Shown: positions 48,116 to 59,096, counted from the stretch's first letter. The stretch: 64,000 bases of DNA from Pseudomonadota bacterium (GCA_023399815.1 JAEWOJ010000018.1:6925-70924); one strand, 5' to 3'. Numbers and translations: made by a program. Notes: generated by a model not told the origin, from the letters alone.

Positions 48116-50191
48116 TTACGCGTTGAACTCGAAATTCATCTCCGGGCCGGCCGGGCCGACGAAGTCGCCCTGCACGTAGTCCACGCCGGAACTGAACAGC
48201 AGGCTCATCGTCGCCGCGTCCGAGACGAACTCGGCGATGGTGCGGATGTCCTCCGACTGCGCGCGCCGGGTGATTTCCTGGGTCTTGGCCAGCTGCTCGC
48301 GGGCCTGCGCCGGATCGGCGGTGAAGCTGCTGTCCAGCTTGAGGAAGCCCGGCTGGAAGTGCGCCAGCAGCTGGAACGAATCCAGCCCCGAGCCGAACTG
48401 CTCCAGCCCGACCTTGCAGCCCAGCGCCGAGACCTCGGCCAGGAACTGCTGGGCGTTGCGCAGGTGAGTGAACACCTTGGCCTCGGCGACCTGCAGCCAC
48501 AGCTGGTCGCCGTCGATGCCCTCGGCCTGCAGGCCATCGCGGATCACCGCCAGCAGCTGCGGATCGGAGAAGGACTCGGGGGTGATGCGCACCATCAGGT
48601 GGGTGCGGTGGCCGGCGCGGCGGCGCTCGCCCAGCGCCTTGATCGCGTGGCCGACCAGCCAGCGGTTGATCGGCGCGAGCAGGCCCTGGTCCTCGGCGAT
48701 CGGCAGGAAGGTGGCGGGGCCGACCATCTCGTCGTTGCCGCGCAGCCGCAACGAGGTGTCGTACAGCTGGATCGGCTCGCCCATCAGGTTGATCACCGGC
48801 CGGAAGCGCAGCTGGAACCCATCGTTCTCCAGCGCCTCGCGCATCAGTTCGACCCAGCGCTGGATGCGTTCTTCCTCGACGCGGTCGGCCGCGCCGGGGT
48901 CGAACACCTTGACCGTGTTGCCGCCCAGTTCGGCCGAGGCGCGCGCGCAGTCGCTGGCGCGCGCCAGCACCTGGCCGACGCTGGCGATCTTCTCGCCGAC
49001 CTGCACGCCGCCGATGCTGACGGTGACCGTGGCCGAGCGCGCGCCGATGCTGAACACGTGCGTGGAGAACGCATCGCGCACGCGTTCGGCCAGGCGCGCG
49101 GTGTGCGGGTAGTCGCCCTGCGCGAGGATGGCGAAGCTGTGCTCGCCGAAGCGCGCCACCGGCAGCGCGTCGCCGAGCGTGGCGGCCAGGCGCTGGCCCA
49201 GCGCGGCGACCAGCGCGTCGGCCGAATCCAGCCCGATGTCGGGCAGCAGGCGCGCGTAGTGGTCCGGTTCGACCAGCAGGAAGCCGTACTGGCCTTCGCT
49301 GCGGCTGACCTGCGCCACCGCGTTCTCCAGGTGCACCATGAAGGTCGGGCGGTTGAGCAGGCCGGTGACCTGGTCGCGCTGGCGCAGCTCCTCGACCTCG
49401 CGCGCCAGTTCCGGGTCGAACTCCTCGCGGCGGCGGAACACCACCTGGAAGCAGGACTCGCCCTCGTAGGTGGCGGCGGTGAATTCCATCGTCGCCGGGA
49501 AGCTGTCGCCGTCCTGGTTGCGCGCGTGCACTTCGTACTGCGGCGGCGGTGCCTCGCCCTTGCTCAGCGACTTGAGCAGCTGCTTGAAGTCCTCCACGTG
49601 CTGCGGCGCGACCATGTCCAGCAGCGAGATGCCTTCAACGTCCTCGAACGATTCGTAGCCGAACATCTCCAGGTACGCCTCGTTGGCGCGGATGTGCATG
49701 CCTTCGTGGATGTAGGCGATCGGGTCGCGCGAGGAGGCGATCAGCGCGTCGCAGCGGCGCTCGGTCTCGCGCATCTGCGCCTCGATCCGGCGCAGTCCGC
49801 GGCGCGCCTGCAGGTCGGTCCACTCGTCGCGCACCACCGCCAGCAGGTGCTCGGGGCGCTGGCGCAGGGCGATGGCGCGGATGCCGTTGGCGCCGGCTTC
49901 CACCAGCATCTGCTCGTCGACGTGCTCGGCCAGCCCGATCACCGGGATGTCCTTGCCGCTGGCGGCGATCTGCTGGCTGAGCAGGACCTGCGGGATCGTC
50001 CGCGAGGGCGCGGAGAGCACCAGGTCGATGGCCTGGCCGGACAGGATGTCGACCAGTTCCTCCGGCGCCTGCGGCCGGAACGGGCGGATGGCGATGCCGC
50101 TGTTGCGCAGGGCGCTGACGATCGCCTCGGCGTTCTCGGCGCTGTCGTCGACGATCAGCAGGCGCAGGGTTGTTTCTTTGCCATTCTGCAT
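48116..50191 (-). CDS. FimX-like c-di-GMP effector: degenerate REC-PAS-GGDEF-EAL
   Basis: The 691-residue protein has four domains: a receiver-like domain (1-125), PAS (about 145-255), GGDEF-like (about 275-430) and EAL-like (about 440-690). All catalytic motifs are lost: GGDEF reads GEHSF at 349-353, EAL reads DTS at 478-480, DDFG reads EQFG at 597-600, and the receiver lacks its phospho-aspartate (LVLS near 57-60). This matches FimX of Pseudomonas and Xanthomonas, which binds c-di-GMP through the dead EAL domain and promotes type IV pilus assembly with PilZ and PilB. An AGAGGGAG before the ATG supports the start. No pilus gene is adjacent. Confidence 0.88.
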   Translation of the reverse strand: MQNGKETTLRLLIVDDSAENAEAIVSALRNSGIAIRPFRPQAPEELVDILSGQAIDLVLSAPSRTIPQVLLSQQIAASGKDIPVIGLAEHVDEQMLVEAGANGIRAIALRQRPEHLLAVVRDEWTDLQARRGLRRIEAQMRETERRCDALIASSRDPIAYIHEGMHIRANEAYLEMFGYESFEDVEGISLLDMVAPQHVEDFKQLLKSLSKGEAPPPQYEVHARNQDGDSFPATMEFTAATYEGESCFQVVFRRREEFDPELAREVEELRQRDQVTGLLNRPTFMVHLENAVAQVSRSEGQYGFLLVEPDHYARLLPDIGLDSADALVAALGQRLAATLGDALPVARFGEHSFAILAQGDYPHTARLAERVRDAFSTHVFSIGARSATVTVSIGGVQVGEKIASVGQVLARASDCARASAELGGNTVKVFDPGAADRVEEERIQRWVELMREALENDGFQLRFRPVINLMGEPIQLYDTSLRLRGNDEMVGPATFLPIAEDQGLLAPINRWLVGHAIKALGERRRAGHRTHLMVRITPESFSDPQLLAVIRDGLQAEGIDGDQLWLQVAEAKVFTHLRNAQQFLAEVSALGCKVGLEQFGSGLDSFQLLAHFQPGFLKLDSSFTADPAQAREQLAKTQEITRRAQSEDIRTIAEFVSDAATMSLLFSSGVDYVQGDFVGPAGPEMNFEFNA

Positions 50192-50305
50192 GCGGGACTC
50201 CCTCTGACCGGGTTTAATACAACATGGGTGCGGTGCCGTCCATGCGCGGATCGCGCGCCTGTGACGCGGTTCCTGTGCGTGGATGCTGCCGCGCGGCCAC
50301 CCCGT

Positions 50306-51508
50306 TCAGGCCGCCTGTCCGGCGGCGTGCCCGGAGGCCCAGGCCCACTGGAAGTTGTAGCCGCCCAGCCAGCCGGTCACATCCAGCACCTCGCCGACGA
50401 AATGCAGTCCGGGCACTAGCCGCGATTCCATCGTCGCCGAGGACACCTGCCGCGTATCCACGCCGCCCAGCGTCACCTCGGCGGTGCGGTAGCCCTCGGT
50501 GCCGCTGGCCACTAGCGGGAAATCCGCCAGCAGGGCCGCGGCCTGCTTCAGCTGCGGCTCGTCGAGCTGGCGCACCGGCCGGTCCGGCAGCCAGTGCTCG
50601 CACAGCCGCTGCGCCATCCGCTTGGGCATGACCTCGGCCAGCACCGTGCGCAGTTCCGAGGCGCCGCGCTCGCGTTTCATCGCACGCAGCCATTCCTGCG
50701 CGTCGTGGCCCGGCAGCAGGTCCAGGCGCAGGTCGTCGCCGGGTTGCCAGTACGAGGAGATCTGCAGGATCGCCGGGCCGCTGATGCCGCGATGGGTCAG
50801 CAGCATGAAGTTGCGGAAGCTCTGCCCGTTGCAGCGCGCCTCCACCGGCAACGCGACGCCGCTGAGGTCGGCGAAGCGTTCCTGGTGCCTGCCGCTGAGG
50901 GTCAGCGGCACCAGCCCTGCGCGGGTGGGCAGCACGTCATGGCCGAACTGGCGGGCGACCTCGTAGCCGAAACCGCTGGCGCCCATGCTGGGGATGGACA
51001 GGCCGCCGCTGGCGATCACCAGCGAGGCGCTGTGGAACAGTCCTTGAGCGGTGCGCACGCGGAAGCCGTCGGCGCCGCGCTCGATGCCTTCCACCGCGCA
51101 GTCGGTGCGGACCTGCACGCCGGCCTGCTGGCATTCGTCCAGCAGCATGCGCACGATCAGCTTGGAGGATACGTCGCAGAACAGCTGCCCCAGCTCCTTC
51201 TCGTGCCAGGCGATGCGGTGCCGCTCGACCATGTCGATGAAGTCGCCCGGCGTGTAGCGCGCCAGCGCCGACTTGCAGAAATGCGGGTTGGCCGAGAGGA
51301 AATTGGCGGCGCTGGTGCCGGTGTTGGTGAAGTTGCAGCGGCCGCCGCCGGACATCAGGATCTTCTTGCCGACCTTGTTGGCGTGGTCGACCACCTGCAC
51401 GATGCGGCCGCGCTGGCCGGCGGTGAGCGCACACATCAGCCCGGCGGCGCCGGCGCCGATCACCAGCACGTCGCAGCGGTGCGTGCCCATGCCCGGATTC
51501 ATCGCCAC
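50306..51508 (-). CDS. HI0933/YhiN-family flavoprotein
   Basis: The 400-residue protein binds FAD through GAGAAGLMCALTAG near 17-30 and has KKILMSGGGRCNFTN, the family fingerprint, and the C-terminal GEVLDVTGWLGGYNFQWAWA segment. Members are predicted NAD(P)/FAD-dependent oxidoreductases of unsettled function, some described as acting on cell-wall or tRNA-related substrates without firm proof. The start may be 51508 or the ATG two codons later. It lies 7 bp after yaeQ on the same strand, so the two probably form one transcript. Confidence 0.9.
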   Translation of the reverse strand: MAMNPGMGTHRCDVLVIGAGAAGLMCALTAGQRGRIVQVVDHANKVGKKILMSGGGRCNFTNTGTSAANFLSANPHFCKSALARYTPGDFIDMVERHRIAWHEKELGQLFCDVSSKLIVRMLLDECQQAGVQVRTDCAVEGIERGADGFRVRTAQGLFHSASLVIASGGLSIPSMGASGFGYEVARQFGHDVLPTRAGLVPLTLSGRHQERFADLSGVALPVEARCNGQSFRNFMLLTHRGISGPAILQISSYWQPGDDLRLDLLPGHDAQEWLRAMKRERGASELRTVLAEVMPKRMAQRLCEHWLPDRPVRQLDEPQLKQAAALLADFPLVASGTEGYRTAEVTLGGVDTRQVSSATMESRLVPGLHFVGEVLDVTGWLGGYNFQWAWASGHAAGQAA

Positions 51509-51515
51509 CGCGCGC

Positions 51516-52064
51516 CTATCCCGCCGCGCGCTTGCGCCAGGCGGGGATGACGTCGAGCTGGACCTGGTCGTTGAGGATCTGCACTTCGCCGTCCTGGATC
51601 AGCACGCTCCAGCGCATCGCCCGCTGGATCTGCTGGCCCCAGCGCTCGACGAATCCGGCGTCCAGGTCCACCACCGAGAGGTTGCTGAAGCGGGCCAGGC
51701 CCTTGCCCTGCTTCTGCCACCAGATGTCCGAGGCGTTGCCGCCGTAGTTGACCACCTGCACCTGGCGGCTGCGGTTGCTGGCCTTGCGCACGCGCGATTC
51801 GTCCGGATGGCCCAGGTCGATCCACTGCAGGATGTCGCCGGTGTAGTCGTGCTGCCACAGGTCCGGTTCGTCGTCGGTGCTCAGGCCGCGGCCGAACTCC
51901 AGGCGGTCGTCGGCGTTCAGCGCGAAGGCGAGCAGGCGCACCATCAGGCGCTCGTCGGTCTCGGAGGGATGCTGGGCCAGGGTCAGGTGGTGGGTCGCGT
52001 AGTAGCCGCGGTCCATGTCGCTGATCTGCAGCTCGGCCTTGCGGATGGTGGCGGTGAGGGCCAT
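51516..52064 (-). CDS. yaeQ: YaeQ-family protein
   Basis: The 182-residue protein begins MALTATIRKAELQISDMDRG, the YaeQ opening, and continues with HLTLAQHPSETDERLMVRLL, FALNADDRLEFGRGLSTDDE and PDLWQHDYTGDILQWIDLG. The fold is a PD-(D/E)XK-like variant, and in E. coli the protein was linked to suppression of haemolysin-transcription defects. No biochemical role is settled. The upstream ATG at 52079 would add five residues not seen in the family. Confidence 0.92.
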   Translation of the reverse strand: MALTATIRKAELQISDMDRGYYATHHLTLAQHPSETDERLMVRLLAFALNADDRLEFGRGLSTDDEPDLWQHDYTGDILQWIDLGHPDESRVRKASNRSRQVQVVNYGGNASDIWWQKQGKGLARFSNLSVVDLDAGFVERWGQQIQRAMRWSVLIQDGEVQILNDQVQLDVIPAWRKRAAG

Positions 52065-52124
52065 GGGATCACGGGGCAAAGACCGCCATTCTACTGCGCG
52101 GCCGTGCGGCCGGTGTCGCGCACC

Positions 52125-52598
52125 TCAGCGCTGCCGCGCCAGCCACTGGTCGAGCCGGGCGGCGAAGGCCTGGCGGTCGCGCGCATGCAGGCTGGCCGGG
52201 CCGCCGGTCTGGACGCCGGCGCCGCGCAGTTCGGCCATGAAGTCACGTATCGACAGCCGCTCGGCGATGCTGTCGGGGCTGAACGGCTCGCCGCGCGGAT
52301 CGAGCGCGGCGGCGCCCTTGGCCAGCACGCGCGCGGCCAGCGGGATGTCCTGGGTAACGACCAGGTCGCCGGCGGCGACGCGCTCGGCGATCGCATCGTC
52401 GGCCACGTCCGGGCCACCGGCGACCTGCATGGCGCGGATGAAGCGCGAGGAGGGCGTCTGCAGCCAGCGGTTGGCGACCAGGATCACCTCGACCCGGGTG
52501 CGCTCGGCGGCACGGTACAGGATGTCGCGGATGACGGCGGGGCAGGCGTCGGCGTCGACCCAGATGCGGGGCGAGGGGGCGGGGACGGTGGATTCCAT
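52125..52598 (-). CDS. yaiI: UPF0178 family protein YaiI (PIN-like domain)
   Basis: The 157-residue protein reads [20 protein letters not shown] near 12-31, VILVANRW and [20 protein letters not shown], with conserved aspartates that match the YaiI/YqxD family, a PIN-like nuclease fold. No activity has been shown for the family that I can name. The ATG at 52598 follows the usual start; a longer frame begins upstream in the cold-shock leader and is unlikely. Confidence 0.92.
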   Translation of the reverse strand: MESTVPAPSPRIWVDADACPAVIRDILYRAAERTRVEVILVANRWLQTPSSRFIRAMQVAGGPDVADDAIAERVAAGDLVVTQDIPLAARVLAKGAAALDPRGEPFSPDSIAERLSIRDFMAELRGAGVQTGGPASLHARDRQAFAARLDQWLARQR

Positions 52599-52913
52599 GC
52601 CGCGCAGTCTAGCCGCTGGGGCCGCCGGCCACGGGTGGGAGGAAGCGCCCGGAAGACGCCAAGCCAATGAATTTGGCGGATTTGTTGACCCGGCCGGCCT
52701 CCTCCGGGCGGATGAATGCGGTACTTGTCGCTTTTTGGCGGAAAGCCGCGTATCTTTCGTCCCACTGTGCTTGCAAGGGTCACCGTGAATCGTGGCCTGA
52801 TGCAGCTGATCTCACCGATCCGCTCATCGTTCCGTTTTACCAACGCCTGCAACTCAGTCTCGGCCCCGATCCCGGCGGCTGCGATTTCCAATCAATAGTT
52901 CCAGGAGTTTGTA
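52599..52913 (+). other. 315-bp leader of the cold-shock gene
   Basis: No gene is visible between yaiI and the cold-shock gene. The long AT-richer run before the ATG (with TTGACC at 52685 as a possible -35 box) fits the long 5' untranslated leaders of csp mRNAs, which refold at low temperature. The CAGGAGTTTGTA ribosome site directly precedes the start. I could not identify a clear cold box. Confidence 0.5.
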
Positions 52914-53123
52914 ATGTCTGAGCGTCAGACCGGCACGGTGAAGTGGTTCAACGATGCCAAGGGTTTCGGTTTCATCACCCCGGAAAGCGGTCCGGACCTG
53001 TTCGTGCACTTCCGCGCCATCCAGGGCACCGGCTTCAAGTCGCTGCAGGAAGGCCAGAAGGTGAGCTTCGTCGCCGTGCAGGGCCAGAAGGGCATGCAGG
53101 CTGACCAGGTGCAGGCGCTGTAA
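52914..53123 (+). CDS. cold-shock-domain protein (CspA family)
   Basis: A single-stranded nucleic acid chaperone. The 69-residue protein is one cold-shock domain with the RNA-binding motifs KGFGFITPE (RNP1-like, near 17-25) and LFVHFRAI (RNP2-like, near 29-36). [12 protein letters not shown] is the usual loop. The preceding GGAG and the ideal terminator make it a single-gene transcript. Confidence 0.97.
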   Translation: MSERQTGTVKWFNDAKGFGFITPESGPDLFVHFRAIQGTGFKSLQEGQKVSFVAVQGQKGMQADQVQAL

Positions 53124-53152
53124 TCCAGCCCCGCAACCGCAAGGTCGCCACG

Positions 53153-53183
53153 ACGCCGGAAGCGAAAGCTTCCGGCGTTTTTT
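53153..53183 (+). terminator. intrinsic terminator after the cold-shock gene
   Basis: Perfect 11-bp stem ACGCCGGAAGC/GCTTCCGGCGT closed by a GAAA tetraloop and followed by six T residues, 29 bp after the stop. A textbook rho-independent terminator. Confidence 0.95.
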
Positions 53184-53257
53184 GTTGCTGCCATTTTGTT
53201 TGGTGGCGCTTGATTGGCGAGCGGAGCTTGGTCTTCCTTGTCTCGCGGCCAAGCTCA

Positions 53258-53535
53258 TGAGGCTTCGCCCCCGACCCTCACCCCAACCCCTCTCCCGGAG
53301 GGAGAGGGGCTTTGCTTCCGCTGCGCACGCAAGCCGTACCTTCTCTCGCCCTGGAGGGAGAGGGGCTTTGAACGTCACGGCTCATTGCGCGGCCGCTTTT
53401 CCCTTCTCCCCTTGGGAGAAGGTGCCCCGCAGGGGCGGATGAGGGTACGGGCAAAGCCTCTTGCATCCAGGTATCGAAGGGGCTTCGCCCCGACCCTCAC
53501 CCCAACCCCTCTCCCGGAGGAAGAGGGGCTTTATA
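53258..53535. repeat. CTCTCCC-type dispersed intergenic repeat, copy 6 (two units)
   Basis: This fills the csp-selO gap. Two units end alike: CCCTCACCCCAACCCCTCTC followed by CCGGAGG(G/A)AGAGGGGCTTT occurs at about 53275-53312 and 53493-53533. Between them are CTTCTCCCCTTGGGAGAAGG, GTGCCCCGCAGGGGCGGATGA and CTCTCGCCCTGGAGGGAGAG. It is a tandem pair of family units. Confidence 0.85.
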
Positions 53536-53577
53536 CGGCTCGGGCTGCATTCCGGCGGCGCGGTCTATGCTTGAGGC

Positions 53578-55143
53578 ATGACACTCACCATGTTCGACAA
53601 CCGTTTCCTGCGCGAGCTGCCCGGCGATGGCGAAACCGGATCGCGCCGCCGCGAGGTCCTGGGCGCGGCCTGGTCGCAGGTGATGCCCACGCCGGTGGCC
53701 GCGCCGCGGCTGCTGGCGTATTCGCCCGAGGTGGCGGCGATGCTGGGCTTCGATGCGGAAACCGTGCAGGCGCCGGGTTTCGCCGAGGTGTTCGGCGGCA
53801 ACGCGCTGTACGCGGGCATGCAGCCGTGGGCGGCCAACTATGGCGGGCACCAGTTCGGGCATTGGGCCGGGCAACTGGGCGATGGCCGCGCCATCTCCCT
53901 CGGCGAACTGCTGGCCGACGGCCGGCGCTGGGAACTGCAGCTCAAGGGGGCAGGGCCGACGCCCTATTCGCGCGGCGCCGATGGCCGCGCGGTGCTGCGC
54001 TCGTCGATCCGCGAATTCCTGTGCTCCGAGGCCATGCATCATCTGGGCGTGCCGACCACGCGTGCGCTGAGCCTGGCCGCCACCGGCGAAACGGTGGTGC
54101 GCGACATGTTCTACGACGGCCACCCGCGCGCCGAGCCGGGTGCGGTGGTGTGTAGGGTGGCGCCCTCGTTCATCCGTTTCGGCAGTTTCGAGCTGCCGTC
54201 CGCGCGTGGCGACCTGGCGCTGCTGCGGCAGCTGGTGGATTTCTGCATCGACCGCGATTTCGACCACGATTTTCGGCACCTGCCACCCGGCCCGTCGCGC
54301 GATGGCGACTGGTTCGCCGGGATCTGCACGCGCACCGCGACGATGGTCGCGCAGTGGATGCGGGTGGGCTTCGTGCACGGGGTGATGAACACCGACAACA
54401 TGTCCGTCCTCGGCCTGACCATCGACTACGGCCCGTATGGCTGGGTGGAGGACTACGACCCGGACTGGACGCCCAACACCACCGACGCGCAGGGCCGCCG
54501 CTACCGCTTCGGCACGCAGATGCAGGTGGCGTACTGGAACCTGGTCCGGCTTGCGCAGGCGTTGTCGCCGTTGTTCGAGGAGACTGCGCAGCTGCAGGCG
54601 GGGCTGGATGCCTTCCAGGCGCATTTCGCCGCGGAAGATCGCCGGCACCTGCTCGCCAAGCTCGGCCTGGGCGACTACCGCGCGGGCGACGAGGCGCTGA
54701 TGGCGCAGTTCCAGAAGCTGCTGCACGAAGGCGAGATGGACATGACCCTGGCGTTCCGTGCGCTGGCGGGGATCGATCCTCGCCAACCGGATGCGGCCGC
54801 GCTGGAAGAAGCCTTCTATTCGCCGGAGCGCCGCGCACGGGTGATGCCGGACCTGCTCGACTGGCTGCAGCGCCATGCCGCGCGCGTGCGCGATGCCGGC
54901 CTGCCGGCCGAAGCGCGGCGCCGCATCATGCAGGCCGCCAACCCGAAATACGTGCTGCGCAACTGGCTGGCGCAGCAGGCCATCGACCGCGCCGAGCAGG
55001 GCGATGCCGCCGGCATCGTCGAACTGCTGGACGTGCTGCGGCACCCCTATGACGAACAACCCGGCCGCGAGGCGTTCGCGCGCCGGCGCCCGGAATGGGC
55101 GCGCGAGCGCGCCGGCTGTTCGATGCTCTCGTGCAGTTCCTGA
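53578..55143 (+). CDS. selO: protein adenylyltransferase SelO (YdiU)
   Basis: A pseudokinase-fold enzyme that AMPylates protein hydroxyl groups, linked to oxidative-stress responses. The 521-residue protein has [20 protein letters not shown] near 90-110, [20 protein letters not shown] near 120-140, [19 protein letters not shown] near 266-284 with the metal/catalytic aspartates, and a C-terminus reading CSMLSCSS. There cysteine takes the place of the selenocysteine found in eukaryotic SelO. It is slightly longer than E. coli YdiU. It lies 32 bp before apt, so they are probably cotranscribed. Confidence 0.95.
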   Translation: MTLTMFDNRFLRELPGDGETGSRRREVLGAAWSQVMPTPVAAPRLLAYSPEVAAMLGFDAETVQAPGFAEVFGGNALYAGMQPWAANYGGHQFGHWAGQLGDGRAISLGELLADGRRWELQLKGAGPTPYSRGADGRAVLRSSIREFLCSEAMHHLGVPTTRALSLAATGETVVRDMFYDGHPRAEPGAVVCRVAPSFIRFGSFELPSARGDLALLRQLVDFCIDRDFDHDFRHLPPGPSRDGDWFAGICTRTATMVAQWMRVGFVHGVMNTDNMSVLGLTIDYGPYGWVEDYDPDWTPNTTDAQGRRYRFGTQMQVAYWNLVRLAQALSPLFEETAQLQAGLDAFQAHFAAEDRRHLLAKLGLGDYRAGDEALMAQFQKLLHEGEMDMTLAFRALAGIDPRQPDAAALEEAFYSPERRARVMPDLLDWLQRHAARVRDAGLPAEARRRIMQAANPKYVLRNWLAQQAIDRAEQGDAAGIVELLDVLRHPYDEQPGREAFARRRPEWARERAGCSMLSCSS

Positions 55144-55175
55144 ATTTCCATCGACGATCCGATTCAAAGACCCCC

Positions 55176-55706
55176 ATGACGAACGCATACCCAGACTGGT
55201 CCGGCGCGATCCGCGACGTGGCCGATTTCCCCAGGCCCGGCATCGGTTTCAAGGACATCACGCCGCTGCTGGCCGATGCCGCCGGTTTCCGCGCGGCGAT
55301 CATGGCGATGGCCGATCCCTGGCGTGCGTCCGGGGTGCAGGCGGTGCTGGGCGTCGAGGCGCGCGGCTTCATCCTCGGCGCCGCGCTGGCCCTGGAACTG
55401 GGCGCTGGCTTCGTGCCGGTGCGCAAGCCGGGCAAGCTGCCCGGCGCCACCCTGATGCAGGAATACGCGCTGGAATACGGCAGCGACCGCATCGAGGTCT
55501 GCGCCGGCGCCATCGCGCCGGGCACGCGGGTGCTGCTGGTCGACGACGTGCTGGCGACCGGCGGCACGCTCGCCGCGGCGCTGCTGCTGGCGCATCGGCT
55601 CGCGGCCGAGGTGCTGGGCGCGGCGGTGCTGGTGGAACTGGACGGGCTGGGTGGTCGCCAGCGCTGGCCCGATGGCCTGCCGCTGCAGGCCACGCTGGTG
55701 TATTGA
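55176..55706 (+). CDS. apt: adenine phosphoribosyltransferase
   Basis: Salvages adenine to AMP with PRPP. The 176-residue protein has [20 protein letters not shown] near 62-81, the flexible-loop motif ALEYGSDR and the PRPP-binding [14 protein letters not shown] near 124-137. The ATG at 55176 gives the normal length. It lies directly after selO; both use adenine nucleotides, but a functional link is speculative. Confidence 0.97.
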   Translation: MTNAYPDWSGAIRDVADFPRPGIGFKDITPLLADAAGFRAAIMAMADPWRASGVQAVLGVEARGFILGAALALELGAGFVPVRKPGKLPGATLMQEYALEYGSDRIEVCAGAIAPGTRVLLVDDVLATGGTLAAALLLAHRLAAEVLGAAVLVELDGLGGRQRWPDGLPLQATLVY

Positions 55707-55716
55707 GCGTGCCCCA

Positions 55717-55790
55717 CCGCAGGAACGGCCTCAGCCGCGATGGGGCTTCATCGGGAAAGCCCGGTCGCGACTGGCGTCGCTCCTACAGGT
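55717..55790. repeat. hybrid paired GTAG-REP after apt
   Basis: The right arm TCGCGACTGGCGTCGCTCCTACAG (55765-55788) is identical to the GACGCC-subfamily arms near 20.0 and 40.3 kb. The left half (GCAGGAACGGCCTCAGCCGC plus GA) is instead close to the GGCTTC subfamily near 63.2 kb. So one element combines arms of both subfamilies, or one arm has drifted. Confidence 0.75.
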
Positions 55791-55827
55791 CGCTCCCACG
55801 ACAGGGGCGGGGAACGACACTACATCT

Positions 55828-57204
<1,377 letters not shown>

Positions 57205-57524
57205 GCGCCATTTTCGCAGATGCGGCGGGCAATGGTGGTGCCGGTCTTGAGATCGGTGGGCGCCGCCGCCATGTCGACGAGGTCGAAAATGGTGGGCCGG
57301 CGTGGTGAGCCCCGGCCAGTTGCAGGGGACGCTGCCCCGGCAACCACAATCCAGCCCATGCGGGCCGCGGACCACGACGGAGGGCGGGCGTGCGCCGTTT
57401 TCCTGTCGTGGGCCGTGGGCTGGCCGCACCGGATCGCATCCGGGCGGCGTTCCGACCGCGTTGCGGGAACCTGCGTTGCGTCCTTTGCCGCGCCCACGGC
57501 ATTCGATGGCTGGAGTTTCCTCTC
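57205..57524. other. 320-bp divergent gap between dbpA and the flavin monooxygenase
   Basis: I see no confident gene. A minus-strand frame reads DLVDMAAAPTDLKTGTTIAR and stops before dbpA; its length and composition are not convincing. CCGGGGC-type stems near 57316-57345 (CCGGCCAG and CTGCCCCGG) are the only structures visible. Both promoters must lie here. The TGGAG about ten bases before the monooxygenase ATG is its ribosome site. Confidence 0.4.
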
Positions 57525-59096
57525 ATGCAACGTACTTCCGTGTTGATCGTCGGCGGCAGCCTGGTCGGGCTGTCCGCTTCGTTGTTCCTCGCCACGCGCG
57601 GCGTGGCGCACGTGCTGCTGGAAAAGCGCCCGGGCAGTTCGCCGCACCCGCGCGCGATGGGCTTCACCGAGCGCACGCTCGAACACTACCGGGCGGCCGG
57701 CATCGGCGGGCGCATCCCGCAGGTATCGGCGCAGGCGCGCCTGCGCCGGGTACGGGCCGAGAGCCTGGCCGGGCACTGGGGCGAGGAACTGCCGTGGACA
57801 CCCGGCGCGCAGGAGACGCCGCCCGGCCTGTTTTCGCCCTGTACCGGGGCGGCCATCGCGCAGGACACGCTGGAGCCGATCCTGCGCCAGGCCGCCGGCG
57901 AGCGCGGCGCGGAACTGCGTTACCGCCACGAGCTGCTGGACTGGCACGAGGTCGAGGATGGCGTCGTCGCGCAGGTCGTCGACCGCGCTGCGGGCACGCG
58001 CTACCGCGTGCATGCCTGCTACCTGATCGCCTGCGATGGCGCTGACAGCCCGATCCGGGAGCGCCTGGGCATCGCCCGCGATGGCGTCGGATACCTGCGC
58101 ACGCTGCGCAGCGTGCTGTTCCGCTGCGAGGCCGCCGATGCCTGCCTTGCCCGCGGCGTGCAGCAGTTCCAGATCGAACAACCGGGCCTGCATGCCTTCC
58201 TGACCAGCTACGGCGACAGTCGCTGGGTATTGATGTTCGACGACGACCGCGAGCGCAGCGACGAGGAACTGGCGCGGGCGGTGGCCTGCGCGCTGGGCGC
58301 GGACCTGCCCTTCGAGCTGATCACCACCGGGCGCTGGGAAATGGCCGGCCGCATCGCGCGCGACTACCGCAAGGGCCGGGTGTTCCTGGCCGGCGATGCG
58401 GCCCATCAGTTGCCGCCCACGCGCGGCGGGTTCGGCGCCAACACCGGCATCGACGACGTCCACAACCTGGCGTGGAAGCTGCAACTGGTGCTGCAAGGCA
58501 CCGCCACGCCGGCGTTGCTGGACAGCTACAGCGCCGAACGCCAGCCGATCGGCTGGCTGCGTCACCAGCAGACCTTCGCCCGTCCGGACTACGCGCGGTG
58601 GCTGCGGACGCCGTTGCAGGAGGTGACGTTGTACGGCAACGCGGCGATGGAACTGGGCCAGTTGCAGCGTTCGTCCGTCATTCCCGCCGCCGGGCCGGAG
58701 CTGCCGCCGGCGGATGAGCCCGACGCGTGGGCCGGCCAGCCCGGCACGCGCGCCCCGCACGCCTGGGTGCGACACGGCGGCAAAGAGGTTTCGACGCTGG
58801 ACCTGTTCGGCGATGGCTTCGTGCTGCTCAGCGGGCAGCCGCAGTGGCTGGTTGCCGGGCGCGAGGTGGCGGCCCGGCTGGGCCTGCCGCTGGCGACGGT
58901 GCAGGTCGGCCCGGACGTGACGTTCGCGCCGCCGGAGGAAATCCGGGTCCGCTTCGGCGTGGGGGAGCAGGGAGCGGTGCTGGTGCGTCCCGACGGAGTG
59001 GTCGCCTGGCGCTGGCCGGACGCAGCGGGAGAGGCGCCGGGGCCTGCGGTCCAATTGGCGGATGCGCTGCGCACGGCGGCGTGCCTGGCCGGCTGA
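57525..59096 (+). CDS. FAD-dependent aromatic monooxygenase, PHBH/PheA-like
   Basis: The 523-residue protein has the FAD-binding GGSLVGLSASLFLATRG near 10-26, the DG motif CDGADSPIRERLG near 162-174, the GD motif FLAGDAAHQLPPTRGGFGAN near 290-309 and GIDDVHNLAWKL, and a thioredoxin-like C-terminal domain. This is the class A flavin monooxygenase of phenol hydroxylase or polyketide-tailoring type, using NAD(P)H and O2 to hydroxylate aromatic rings. Its substrate cannot be read from sequence. It stands alone; no aromatic-degradation genes are nearby. An upstream frame would add 45 residues without family match. Confidence 0.9.
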   Translation: MQRTSVLIVGGSLVGLSASLFLATRGVAHVLLEKRPGSSPHPRAMGFTERTLEHYRAAGIGGRIPQVSAQARLRRVRAESLAGHWGEELPWTPGAQETPPGLFSPCTGAAIAQDTLEPILRQAAGERGAELRYRHELLDWHEVEDGVVAQVVDRAAGTRYRVHACYLIACDGADSPIRERLGIARDGVGYLRTLRSVLFRCEAADACLARGVQQFQIEQPGLHAFLTSYGDSRWVLMFDDDRERSDEELARAVACALGADLPFELITTGRWEMAGRIARDYRKGRVFLAGDAAHQLPPTRGGFGANTGIDDVHNLAWKLQLVLQGTATPALLDSYSAERQPIGWLRHQQTFARPDYARWLRTPLQEVTLYGNAAMELGQLQRSSVIPAAGPELPPADEPDAWAGQPGTRAPHAWVRHGGKEVSTLDLFGDGFVLLSGQPQWLVAGREVAARLGLPLATVQVGPDVTFAPPEEIRVRFGVGEQGAVLVRPDGVVAWRWPDAAGEAPGPAVQLADALRTAACLAG

